Origin: Sporosarcina sp. P33
Lineage (GTDB): Bacteria; Bacillota; Bacilli; Bacillales_A; Planococcaceae
Direction: 5' to 3'
Length of the DNA: 64,000 nucleotides
NCBI RefSeq assembly: GCF_002077155.1
Contig: NZ_CP015027.1
Location: 310,001 to 374,000, forward strand
Position numbers and translations under genes: made by a program. The stretch's first letter is position 1. Each line of letters opens with the position of its first letter. The notes below the pieces were generated by a model that worked only from the letters and a program-made list of their open reading frames with translations, was not told the DNA's origin and did no database searches. Below are positions 1 to 8,157 of this stretch, one piece after another.

Positions 1-63
1 AACGTCACGGGCATCAATGTGGCTGATGCGATGATTTCGTACATACTGGAGAAGCTGAAATGA
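1..63 (+). CDS. ATP-grasp ligase, C-terminal end only (RimK-like)
   Basis: Only the last 20 codons are inside the window, ending in TGA. The visible tail contains TGINVADAMISYI, which resembles the C-terminal end of RimK-type ATP-grasp ligases (a 'TGxxVAxxIIxYL' helix). The stop codon overlaps the ATG of the next gene in an ATGA arrangement, so the two are translationally coupled. Because the next gene is also an ATP-grasp protein, a two-ligase operon is likely. The substrate cannot be inferred from 20 residues. The CDS is partial at its 5' end. Confidence 0.6.
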   Translation, partial: NVTGINVADAMISYILEKLK

Positions 64-842
64 AAGGCATCGTTTATTACAGCGAACAGGAAGCAAAGCG
101 AAATTCCGCGTTCATCGAGGAATTAGTAAAAGAATCAGCTTCACTTGGCATTGAATTAAAACTGCTGACTGAAACACCTGCGGAACCGGCCGATTTCATT
201 CTATTCCGTGACCGCGATCCCCGGCTGTCTTTGGCATTGGAACGAGCGGGCTATCGTCTGTTCAACCGGGCACGTGTGCAAGAGATCGCAAATGATAAAT
301 TGCGCACATTCGAGCTTGCTGCATTACTTGGTATACCGGCCGTCCCTACTTTTCGTGCGGATCAGCTTCCTCCTTTGCCTTGCGTAATGAAAACACGCGC
401 AGGTCACGGCGGCAGTGAAGTTTTTCTTTGCGAAACCGCACAGCAGGCAGAAGACGTTCTAGCACGGTACCCTACCGAAGAATTGATTGCGCAGCCGTTC
501 ATTGAATCCAGCGCAACAGACATCAGGGTTTTCATGCTCGGCAATGAGGTTCTCGGTGCGGTAAAACGAAAAGGTGCCAAAGATTCTTTCAAATCCAACT
601 ACACGCTCGGCGGCACAGTGGAAAAGTATACGCTGAACGAGACTGAAACCAAACAAGTCCAAACGATTTCCCGGGCAATTTCCAGTGACTATATCGGCAT
701 TGATTTCATCATTCCGAACACTGGCGGCTGGCTGCTGAATGAAATTGAAGATCCAGTCGGTGCGCGGTCGCTGTATGTTACACACGACTTTTCAGTTGCC
801 GGGAAACTGCTCGAATATGTAAAAAACCAGCTAGAGAAGTGA
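60..842 (+). CDS. ATP-grasp domain ligase (RimK-like)
   Basis: A 260-residue protein with ATP-grasp features. A central segment around residues 108-125 (MKTRAGHGGSEVF) matches the lysine and glycine-rich nucleotide loop, followed by 'IAQPFIESSATDIRVFMLG' like the RimK core and a C-terminal 'LLNEIEDPVGARSLY' in the metal-binding position (Glu and Asp, where most relatives have E-x-N). Such enzymes form amide bonds between a carboxylate, activated as acyl-phosphate, and an amine. The start codon overlaps the stop of the upstream ATP-grasp gene, so both are probably co-translated and may act on one small-molecule or peptide product. The substrate is unknown. Family assignment is fairly sure; specific function is not. 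Confidence 0.75.
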   Translation: MKGIVYYSEQEAKRNSAFIEELVKESASLGIELKLLTETPAEPADFILFRDRDPRLSLALERAGYRLFNRARVQEIANDKLRTFELAALLGIPAVPTFRADQLPPLPCVMKTRAGHGGSEVFLCETAQQAEDVLARYPTEELIAQPFIESSATDIRVFMLGNEVLGAVKRKGAKDSFKSNYTLGGTVEKYTLNETETKQVQTISRAISSDYIGIDFIIPNTGGWLLNEIEDPVGARSLYVTHDFSVAGKLLEYVKNQLEK

Positions 843-877
843 CAGGATGCAAATTAATTTTGGAAGATATTTTGAGT

Positions 878-945
878 AAAATAAACGAGACTGCCGCCGG
901 ACATCATAAGAAATGATGTTCAGTGACGGTCTTGTTTATTATTTT
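878..945 (+). terminator. Long hairpin after the ATP-grasp pair
   Basis: An inner perfect stem, ACATCAT/ATGATGT (901-907 with 913-919), sits inside an outer stem, AATAAAC/GTTTATT (880-886 with 934-940), with partly paired sequence between them and a T-rich tail. It is placed as the terminator of the ATP-grasp operon. Confidence 0.65.
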
Positions 946-1075
946 GCGGATGTATTTCATAGAATCCGTGAAGTAAACAGCAGGAATATATATACTTTCC
1001 TGCATCTCCACGGAGCGTTTGTTGAAACGTTTACTGTATACCCCTATGATCAATATAGAGCAGGAGGGAAAACGG

Positions 1076-1660
1076 ATGGATACGAGTAAAGTTGGAGAGC
1101 TAATTTACAGCTTGCGCAAAGAAAAAGGACTTACGCAGAAACAGCTGGCAGACCAATTGCATATATCAGATCGGACGATTTCAAAGTGGGAGCGCGGATA
1201 TGGCTGTCCTGATGTCACATTGCTCCCCAGTCTATCTGAGCTGTTAGGCGTCAATATAGAAAATATTTTGGACGGTGAATTACTGTCCAATGAATTCATA
1301 GGAGGAAATATGAAAAAATCAAAGTACTTTGTCTGTCCGACATGCAATAACATCGTCATGGCAACGGGCGACATCACCTTATCCTGCTGCGGCAGAAAAC
1401 TGGAAGCTTTAGAAGCGAAGAAAGCTGCTGCTGAAGAAAAGCTGTCTATTGAAGAAATAGATAACGAGCGTTATATTTCCAGCAGCCATCCGATGACAAA
1501 AGATCATTATATCTCCTTTATCGCATTCGCCACCGGTGATCAGGTGCAAATTATAAAACAATATCCTGAATGGAGTTTCCAGACACGTATTCCAAACCGG
1601 AAACACGGCACACTGTTATGGTACGATACACAAGCGGGATTATATTATCAGTATATCTAA
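1076..1660 (+). CDS. XRE-family regulator with C-terminal desulfoferrodoxin-like domain
   Basis: The ATG at 1076 is preferred over an upstream TTG because it follows an AGGAGGG site. This gives 194 residues. Residues about 6-60 form a Cro/C1-type helix-turn-helix (QKQLADQLHISDRTISKWERG). A second domain starts near residue 82 with CPTC and, about 15 residues on, a CC pair, the spacing of the desulforedoxin/desulfoferrodoxin iron site. It is followed by 'HPMTKDHYISFIAF', which resembles the desulfoferrodoxin C-terminal fold. This HTH plus metal-site architecture recurs in Firmicutes. A redox- or metal-responsive regulator is an inference. The gene is monocistronic by spacing, and no obvious target gene adjoins it apart from the convergent hydrolase. 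Confidence 0.8.
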   Translation: MDTSKVGELIYSLRKEKGLTQKQLADQLHISDRTISKWERGYGCPDVTLLPSLSELLGVNIENILDGELLSNEFIGGNMKKSKYFVCPTCNNIVMATGDITLSCCGRKLEALEAKKAAAEEKLSIEEIDNERYISSSHPMTKDHYISFIAFATGDQVQIIKQYPEWSFQTRIPNRKHGTLLWYDTQAGLYYQYI

Positions 1661-1673
1661 TCCTTTTCACACG

Positions 1674-1701
1674 AAAAAAGCACTTCAATCAGGAAGTGCT
1701 T
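1674..1701 (-). terminator. Rho-independent terminator of the dienelactone hydrolase gene
   Basis: A perfect 9-bp stem, AAGCACTTC/GAAGTGCTT (1678-1686 with 1693-1701), is followed on the minus strand by a run of Ts. It may also serve the convergent XRE gene. Confidence 0.75.
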
Positions 1702-1718
1702 CCGTCTGAGATACCCAT

Positions 1719-2312
1719 TCAGCTATTTTGTAAGAAATGCAATGTTTTATTGAATGCTCTTCCAGCCAGTTCCTCATTATAAGCCGATGAATAGGGATCG
1801 CTGAATCCGTGCCGGCCGTCACATATATGCACATCTGCATTTGACTGGCTTAATTTCGGTGCCAGCTCATACACATTAAATGACTTCTCCGTTTTTGCGA
1901 AATATAGTAACACGGGGCATGCAGGTCTGATGCCGGTATATTCCCGAATTCGGGAACCGTAATATCCAACAACCCCATCCACACACTCCTCTTCGCTGCA
2001 AAGCCAGGCAATTGTTGCCCCTACACTGAAGCCCAAGATAAATATTTTCGTGTACTTATGCTGAATATCAGCTAACAGCTCCCGAACTTTATGTAATCCG
2101 TCGGTAATACCTGCGTGCTCCATAAAATTTTGATAAGCCTCTTTCTCCTGTGCGTAATCATATACCATTCCCCGCCCTAATAAATCAGGACAAATCACAT
2201 CAAATTGATAAGAAGAAAGTATTTCGCACACGCCTTTTATATGCTGATTAACCCCGTATATTTCATGAAGAACGATGACACACGTCTCAGATTTATTGTC
2301 CAGTACAAGCAT
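1719..2312 (-). CDS. Dienelactone hydrolase family protein (alpha/beta hydrolase)
   Basis: A 197-residue alpha/beta hydrolase. The N-terminal 'VIVLHEIYGVNQHIK' and 'CPDLLGRG' are hallmarks of the dienelactone hydrolase family. The nucleophile elbow is GFSVGA, so the nucleophile is Ser where classical enzymes have Cys. The catalytic His lies in 'DGRHGFSDPYS' near the C-terminus. Length is slightly short of the usual 230-250 residues. A GAGAGGG ribosome site precedes the ATG. It stands between convergent and unrelated neighbours, so context does not reveal the ester or lactone substrate. A general carboxyesterase role is the safest reading. Confidence 0.8.
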   Translation of the reverse strand: MLVLDNKSETCVIVLHEIYGVNQHIKGVCEILSSYQFDVICPDLLGRGMVYDYAQEKEAYQNFMEHAGITDGLHKVRELLADIQHKYTKIFILGFSVGATIAWLCSEEECVDGVVGYYGSRIREYTGIRPACPVLLYFAKTEKSFNVYELAPKLSQSNADVHICDGRHGFSDPYSSAYNEELAGRAFNKTLHFLQNS

Positions 2313-2432
2313 GCTGATTTCCCTCTCACTAGATTTCTAGGTTTACTTATAAATATTTTCATTCTCAGAAAACGGTTGGTTAAATTGAATGAAACCATAA
2401 TGTGAATCACAAACAAAAAATATATTTTCAAC

Positions 2433-2777
2433 CTATATCATCTTCTTTAGTAATACCTTTTGTTTACTGACTTCATTCGTTCTACCATAACTTTGATACG
2501 CAAAATAGCCAGCTAATAAACCCACGGCTGCTCCTATGCTGATGGAAGACAGTATAGGAAACGGGAAAATTATGCTAAGCACTAAGCTGGCAGCACTTCC
2601 GAAAATCATTCCTAAAGGGATTAAACTATCCAATAACACCTGGGCGTTTTGCGAACTCTTCTTTGCAAAAACTCCTGCTTTATTTTTTCGATCCAATCTT
2701 TTAATTACAAATATAATAATCCCCCCGACTAGTATCAAAGGAAACACAATCTGTACAATATCCATATATACCCCCAT
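2433..2777 (-). CDS. Small multi-pass membrane protein, unknown function
   Basis: The start is set at the ATG that follows AGGAGGA by about nine bases; a longer frame opening at a TTG at 2840 lacks such a site. The product of about 114 residues has a hydrophobic N-terminal helix (VFPLILVGGIIIFVI), a basic linker (KRLDRKNKAGVFAKK), then two or three further hydrophobic segments rich in Gly, Ala and Ser, and a lysine-rich tail. No family is recognised. It lies head-to-tail with the hydrolase gene on the same strand, separated by about 120 bases. Confidence 0.55.
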   Translation of the reverse strand: MGVYMDIVQIVFPLILVGGIIIFVIKRLDRKNKAGVFAKKSSQNAQVLLDSLIPLGMIFGSAASLVLSIIFPFPILSSISIGAAVGLLAGYFAYQSYGRTNEVSKQKVLLKKMI

Positions 2778-2913
2778 ATTATACATTCCTCCTGACAAAA
2801 ACACTAATAATAATATTATGTAAACTACATTATTTCTCAAGTTCGGAAAGATCCAGAAAACCGTGAAATAGAAAAATGTAACCTACTGATGAGAAATTAT
2901 AATTCAGCTAATT

Positions 2914-2949
2914 ATAAAAAAGATGACTCCGATTGAATATCGAAGTCAT
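2914..2949 (-). terminator. Terminator at the end of the catabolic island
   Basis: ATGACTCCGAT (2923-2933) pairs with ATCGAAGTCAT (2939-2949), 10 of 11 bases, followed on the minus strand by six Ts. It lies just downstream of the acyl-CoA ligase stop. The rest of the 235-base gap shows no convincing gene. Confidence 0.75.
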
Positions 2950-3075
2950 GTAAGAATTTCACAATTAGAAGCGGCTCATTTATTAAACTAGCCAAATACC
3001 TGATGCAGTAGGGAACCAATTATTTTATATCTAAAAACATTATCAGATAATTGTTTCTAACCTTATTTGGTCGCT

Positions 3076-4620
3076 TCATTTCTTGTGTTCATACTGATAA
3101 TTCCTTAATTCACGTTTTAGGACTTTTCCAGATGCCGTACGTGGCAGCGAGGTAATAATTTCAATTTCCTTGATTTTTTGGAACCTTGCTAACTTATTAT
3201 TAAAGTATTGCATCAGTTCATCTTTAGATACACTTTGTTCTTGATGCAAAACAATAAACGCTTTAACAGCTTCTCCCCATTTTTGATCAGGAATACCTAC
3301 AACTGCCGTTTCGAATACACTGTGATGGGATTGAATCACTTGCTCAATATCTTTAGAATATATATTGATACCACCACTAATAATCATATCTTTTTTCCGA
3401 TCTAGTAAATAATAATATCCTTCTTCATCCATTTTACCCATATCACCAGTACAAAACCAGCCTCCAGGTAAATATGATTTAGCAGTTTCCTCGGGTTGAT
3501 TATAATACCCATCGAACAATAAAGGACCGCGAACCACAAATTCCCCATCTTCGCCTATATCAACTTCTTTTCCCTGTTCATTTAGAAGACGAACTTCCAT
3601 ATAATTTACTTGTTGTCCAATGCTCCCAGTTTTATTAACAACATTTTCGGGATGCATTATAATATATGAAGCAGTTTCAGTTGATCCAAAGAATTCAAAA
3701 AGTTTACAATTAAATCTTGCAATAATTTCATTTTTGAGCTCCTTAGATAATGGTGCACCAGAACTGCTTAACTGTCTTAAAGAAGATAAATCAAATTTAT
3801 CAAAGCTAGGTTCTTGTAATAGAGTATTATATTGAGTAGGTACGAAGAAGGCTTGCGATACACCATGTTCCTCTATTAATTCCAAGGCCTTAATGGTATT
3901 GAACTCTTTTGTAATCACAATTTTCGATCCCATCATACCAGGCCAAAGACAAAAACTAAATCCAATCGAATAATACATCGGGACGGTGATTAATACCACA
4001 TCGTTATTACTGACAGATCTCTCAATATAGGTTCGTAATTGACGGTATACTTGTGTTCCATGCGATATTTTACTCCCCTTAGGGCTAGAAGTTGTTCCTG
4101 ACGAAAATAATATTGCAAATAAGTCTTCTGATGCTACTTCTACCTTTGGATCTTCGGGGGACCCGCTTTCAACCAAATCCTCATAATTTATACACAGACT
4201 ATTAGCTTCAGATTCAATAACTATAATGGATTTATTATTAATAACTTCTAATTTGTCGGCTATTTCTTCAAGTTTCGGATACTCTCTCTGATTAATAAAA
4301 ATATACTTAGCGTCAGACTTATTGATAAGTTCTGCAAGATTCTCTCTATCCAACATATAGTTTAATGGCACTAAGACCGCGCCAGCGCTGGAAATCGCAT
4401 AAAATATCTCAACCATTTCAATACAATTTCGCATATACAAGGCAATATGATCACCTTTTTTTATTCCTAAATCAATTAAAGAATTAGCTAATGCATTTAC
4501 TCGAAGATTTAGTTCCTTGAAAGTAAGAGATTGATTTTCACAAACAACTGCTACATCATTAGCCCTGTTCTTAGCAAAAACCTTCAATCCAGAATGCACT
4601 GTTCCTATTGACTTATCCAT
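3076..4620 (-). CDS. AMP-forming acyl-CoA ligase (fatty-acid/aryl-CoA synthetase family)
   Basis: A 514-residue member of the ANL superfamily that activates a carboxylic acid to acyl-AMP and then acyl-CoA. Visible motifs in order: the phosphate loop 'LFSSGTTSSPKGSKISH' near residue 170, 'FFGSTETASYI' (A5), 'GWFCTGDMGKMDEEGYYY' (A7), 'DRKKDMIISGGINIY' (A8 hinge) and 'LPRTASGKVLKREL' with the C-terminal catalytic Lys. An AAGGGAG site precedes the ATG. It is the most distal gene of the island and is followed by a strong terminator. A second ligase starts the intact part of the cluster; the two are divergent in sequence and may act on different chain lengths or intermediates. The substrate is unknown. 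Confidence 0.9.
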   Translation of the reverse strand: MDKSIGTVHSGLKVFAKNRANDVAVVCENQSLTFKELNLRVNALANSLIDLGIKKGDHIALYMRNCIEMVEIFYAISSAGAVLVPLNYMLDRENLAELINKSDAKYIFINQREYPKLEEIADKLEVINNKSIIVIESEANSLCINYEDLVESGSPEDPKVEVASEDLFAILFSSGTTSSPKGSKISHGTQVYRQLRTYIERSVSNNDVVLITVPMYYSIGFSFCLWPGMMGSKIVITKEFNTIKALELIEEHGVSQAFFVPTQYNTLLQEPSFDKFDLSSLRQLSSSGAPLSKELKNEIIARFNCKLFEFFGSTETASYIIMHPENVVNKTGSIGQQVNYMEVRLLNEQGKEVDIGEDGEFVVRGPLLFDGYYNQPEETAKSYLPGGWFCTGDMGKMDEEGYYYLLDRKKDMIISGGINIYSKDIEQVIQSHHSVFETAVVGIPDQKWGEAVKAFIVLHQEQSVSKDELMQYFNNKLARFQKIKEIEIITSLPRTASGKVLKRELRNYQYEHKK

Positions 4621-4705
4621 ATTATTCTACTCCCTTATTGGTATAAAGTTTTTTTACTTTGATCAGCAAACTAAACTAAAATTACAAATAAATAAAACCT
4701 ATCCA

Positions 4706-4723
4706 ATCTAGTTCATACTAGAT
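4706..4723. promoter_or_regulatory. Perfect inverted repeat upstream of the acyl-CoA ligase
   Basis: ATCTAGT and ACTAGAT arms of seven bases flank TCAT. The 368-base gap it lies in also holds a TCTGTCAT/ATGACAGA hairpin at 4762-4781 and a CTGCTTA/TAAGCAG pair at about 4796-4822, but no gene. An operator for a dimeric regulator is possible. Confidence 0.35.
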
Positions 4724-4988
4724 AACGACACTTAGCTGATAAAAAGCGCTGGTTAATGAAGTCTGTCATACACATGACAGATTTTTGCGATTTTCTGCTT
4801 ACACTTTTCATTTTTAAGCAGGGATATTGATTCACACACTATCTATCGAGATCAAGTTAGAACGTGAAATCGTCGCATATCGGAGTAATAAGTAGTCATC
4901 TCATAGCGCTACAAATACATAAACTAGCATTTAAGGTTAATATGATGGAATTTAAATATACCCAAGAATAAATACTCCGATTACTAAT

Positions 4989-5954
4989 TTATGATTTTGC
5001 AGTTAAAGAGTATAAAGCTTGCTCATATTCCTTTTTTAATTCTTCTACTACATGAGAAATTGGCTCAATACTTTTTATTGATCCGACCCCTTGGCCTGCC
5101 CCCCAAATATTCTTCCAGGCCTTAGCTTCAGTTGTGCGCTTTTTAACGTTATAAACTTTTTGGCCTTCAAGATTATCCGGATCAAGTCCTGCATTCCGTA
5201 TACTCGGAACCAGGTAATTACCTTTTACTCCAGTAATTGCGTCCGTATAAATAATATCTGTAACCGTAGATTGAACAAGCATTTCCTGATATTCTTCAGA
5301 TGCTAAGGTTTCCTTAGTAGCTATAAAGCGCGTGCCCATATAAACGAAATCCGCCCCAAGCACCTTTGCGGCAAGGATATCTCGGCCTCTGGATACACAA
5401 CCAGCCAGTATAGTTATTCCATCCCAGAACTCCTTTATCTCTGCAACGAATGCAAGCGGGTTAATTGTCCCGCCGTGTCCACCAGCTCCATTGGATACTA
5501 GTATTAAACCATCTACTCCCGACTTAGCAGCCTTTTTTGCATGTTCTATTGAAATAACGTCAGAAAATACAAGCCCCCCATATTCCTGTACAACATTCAC
5601 TACTGGCGCTGGATTTCCTAGCGATGTAATAACAATTGGAGGTTTATATTTCTTAATTATCTCCAAATCACCTTCAAAACGTTTGTTTGTCTTATGAACG
5701 ATTAGATTAACACCCCATGGAGCACATTTCCTTTTTGGATCATCTTGTTCTATTTCTTTCAAATCATTGATAATTGTCTTTAGCCATTGCTCTAAATCCT
5801 CTTCCGTACGAGCATTTAATAATGGAAAAGTACCAATTACTCCAGATTTACAAGCTTCAACAACCATCCTAGGACTTGATACGAGGAACATCGGAGAGAC
5901 AATAACAGGTAAGACTGTTTGTTCGAGTAATTCTTTACGACTTACTTTTTCCAA
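4989..5954 (-). CDS. Nitronate monooxygenase / FMN-dependent 2-nitropropane dioxygenase family
   Basis: A 321-residue TIM-barrel flavoprotein that starts at TTG behind AAAGGGTG. The N-terminal 'PVIVSPMFLVSSPRMVVEACKSG' is the typical opening. 'GGHGG' (about residue 163, in 'VSNGAGGHGGTINPL') and 'ILAGCVSRGRDILAAKVLGADFVYMGTRFI' form the FMN phosphate site. The family oxidises alkyl nitronates and overlaps in sequence with FabK-like reductases, so a different flavin-linked step in the acyl-CoA route is also possible. It lies in the same direction between the TRAP genes and the distal ligase, with gaps of 199 and 368 bases, so separate promoters may exist. Confidence 0.85.
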   Translation of the reverse strand: MEKVSRKELLEQTVLPVIVSPMFLVSSPRMVVEACKSGVIGTFPLLNARTEEDLEQWLKTIINDLKEIEQDDPKRKCAPWGVNLIVHKTNKRFEGDLEIIKKYKPPIVITSLGNPAPVVNVVQEYGGLVFSDVISIEHAKKAAKSGVDGLILVSNGAGGHGGTINPLAFVAEIKEFWDGITILAGCVSRGRDILAAKVLGADFVYMGTRFIATKETLASEEYQEMLVQSTVTDIIYTDAITGVKGNYLVPSIRNAGLDPDNLEGQKVYNVKKRTTEAKAWKNIWGAGQGVGSIKSIEPISHVVEELKKEYEQALYSLTAKS

Positions 5955-6153
5955 TCTATTTCACCCTTTCTCTATATGCACATTTCTGTAAAAAAACATT
6001 TTTAACTACTAGTAAGTAGATTCAGTGAAGTTTGCATACTGCATGGCGATGAAACAGGCATGCGTGCCGAGATGGAAACACGATAGTTATTTAATGTAAC
6101 TAACCAAAATAGCCCATTAATTAGCTTCATGATAATTTTGGAAATGGGGTGTG

Positions 6154-7458
6154 TTAATACATCTTGTTTGGCAAATACATAACTATTTCAGGAAACAAGT
6201 AAAGTATTATGATTAATAGTAGTATGGGAATCATAAATACGACTGCACCTTTAAAAATATCCTCTAAAGTTAACTCTGATGCTGCTCCTCTTAATACGAA
6301 ACAGTTCATTCCAACCGGCGGTGAGATCATAGCCAACTCGATAACTAGAACAATAATAACCCCGAACCATATCAAATCTAGTCCCATCATATGTATAATG
6401 GGTAAGACTATAGGCATTGTAACTACAACCATTGCAAGTGCATCCATTACCGCCCCAAGTAAGAGATACATTATGATAATAATCGCAAAGATCATGTAGT
6501 TAGGAAGAGAGAGCCCATTAAGGAACTCTGATAAAAGAAGTGGAACCTTTGTGATTATTAAAAAGTAATTCAAAATAAATGCCATAATAATAATCGCAAA
6601 TAAAAACCCTGTAGTTCTTAATGTGCCACGCATCGCTCCAATAAATGACTTGAATGTAAGCTTTCCTCTAAATAATGCAAGTAATAGTGTAGTAAAAGCC
6701 CCGAAACCTGCTGCTTCTGTAGGGCTAAAAATCCCTAAATACATTCCACCTATCACTATTACAAATAACAATACAATCCAAATTGTTGATTTCAATGAAA
6801 CAAATCGCTCTTTCCAAGATATTTTCATTTTGAAATTAGGAGCATAATTTGGCTTAATTAATACAACTATATAAATAGTAATAAAATATAGTACCATTAA
6901 TACTATTCCAGGAATAATACCTGCAATCAGCAACTTACCAATAGATTGCTCAGTCATCATCCCGTAAATGATGAATAACGTACTTGGTGGAATTAAGACT
7001 CCTAAAGTCCCCCCCGCAACAATTGAACCTGCAGTAAGCGTTTTATTATAACCAGCATCTAACATTTCTTTGGATGCTATGACTCCCATCGTCGCGGTAT
7101 TTGCAAGACTTGAGCCGGATGCTGCAGCAAATAATGCAGAAGAGCCGACGGTCGCCATGCCTAAACCTCCACGAATACGGCCTAGCCACACTTTAAATGT
7201 CGCAAATAAATCTGTACTTATCCCTGCAACAAATAATAACTCACCCATGAGAACGAACATAGGCAGCGTACTAAGACTATAATTAAAGGTATGACCCCAA
7301 ACAATGCTTTCAACGACTGTCGTAAATGTATTCCAATCCTTCAAATAGAGAATTCCTAAAAATGCTGGAATCACCATTGATATAGCGATTGGAACTCTTA
7401 AAAACATTAACAGAAACATTAAAACTATTCCTAGTATACCAATTAATTCAGATGACAT
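6154..7458 (-). CDS. dctM: TRAP transporter large permease subunit
   Basis: A 434-residue membrane protein with about 12 hydrophobic segments and typical DctM features: 'FLRVPIAISMVIPAFLGI' at the N-terminus, 'GSSLANTATMGVIASKEMLDAGY' around residue 115 and 'LIPPSTLFIIYGMMT' near residue 155. The Asn- and Pro-rich loops of these segments form the Na+ and substrate path in the family. It imports the ligand delivered by a DctP protein, driven by the Na+ gradient. It follows dctQ by only six bases. The matching DctP gene lies upstream beyond the acyl-CoA dehydrogenase pair, an unusual split order. Confidence 0.92.
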   Translation of the reverse strand: MSSELIGILGIVLMFLLMFLRVPIAISMVIPAFLGILYLKDWNTFTTVVESIVWGHTFNYSLSTLPMFVLMGELLFVAGISTDLFATFKVWLGRIRGGLGMATVGSSALFAAASGSSLANTATMGVIASKEMLDAGYNKTLTAGSIVAGGTLGVLIPPSTLFIIYGMMTEQSIGKLLIAGIIPGIVLMVLYFITIYIVVLIKPNYAPNFKMKISWKERFVSLKSTIWIVLLFVIVIGGMYLGIFSPTEAAGFGAFTTLLLALFRGKLTFKSFIGAMRGTLRTTGFLFAIIIMAFILNYFLIITKVPLLLSEFLNGLSLPNYMIFAIIIIMYLLLGAVMDALAMVVVTMPIVLPIIHMMGLDLIWFGVIIVLVIELAMISPPVGMNCFVLRGAASELTLEDIFKGAVVFMIPILLLIIILYLFPEIVMYLPNKMY

Positions 7459-7464
7459 TTTTAA

Positions 7465-7989
7465 TCACTTCTCTTTCCCTTTATGACTTAATTGGAATAT
7501 ATCATTTATTGAGTTGAAGAATTTCAAAAGTGCTTCCAACCCCCAAGCTATAAAGGCTATAGATATAAATAGATCAAATGGATAGTATGGTATATCAAAT
7601 AGATCCGTAGTTACTTTTATATGATTTTTATGTTCAAGAAAAATGCCAATAAATATATATCCAATAATAAAAGTAATTACTACTTTTAACAGGGCAGAAA
7701 TAGAGTCCATTACCTTTTGTGCTTTGGGAGAAAATTTGTCAACAATCAACCCTATAGAAATATGACCATCTATACGCTGGGTGTATGCAATACTGCCCAT
7801 TATAAGAATAACCATTCCCAATTGAACTATTTCTACATCACCGATTATTGGGAAGAAAATCATTCTGCTAATTACCGCTATAGTGATAAAGAACATTAAC
7901 AATGCCATTACTATTAAAGCAATCCATTCCATAATGCGGGTTAAATTTTGTATTATCTTTGATAACAAATCGCAAAACCTCACTATCAT
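7465..7989 (-). CDS. dctQ: TRAP transporter small permease subunit
   Basis: A four-helix membrane protein of up to 174 residues, typical of DctQ: 'AVISRMIFFPIIGDVEIVQLGMVILIMGSIAYTQRIDGHISIGLIVDKF' spans the second and third helices, and the Gly-His-Ile-x-Ile motif is family-typical. The ribosome site before the ATG is weak. A TTG seven codons on sits behind GTGAGG and could be the true start. It is coupled to dctM downstream. A palindrome-like AT hairpin (8007-8022) with CATTCC/GGAATG flanks lies just upstream. Confidence 0.88.
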   Translation of the reverse strand: MIVRFCDLLSKIIQNLTRIMEWIALIVMALLMFFITIAVISRMIFFPIIGDVEIVQLGMVILIMGSIAYTQRIDGHISIGLIVDKFSPKAQKVMDSISALLKVVITFIIGYIFIGIFLEHKNHIKVTTDLFDIPYYPFDLFISIAFIAWGLEALLKFFNSINDIFQLSHKGKEK

Positions 7990-8157
7990 GTAAAATGCAT
8001 TCCGATATTATTAGATAATAATGGGAATGGTTTAATAATCACTGATCGAGTGCTTAGCTTTAATTGTGCAAACTGGTGATTTAGCGTTCTTCCCTTAATA
8101 ATTTGCGTTTTAATTACTTAAAGGCAATAAATATATCTACTCATTTAAACCTATATT

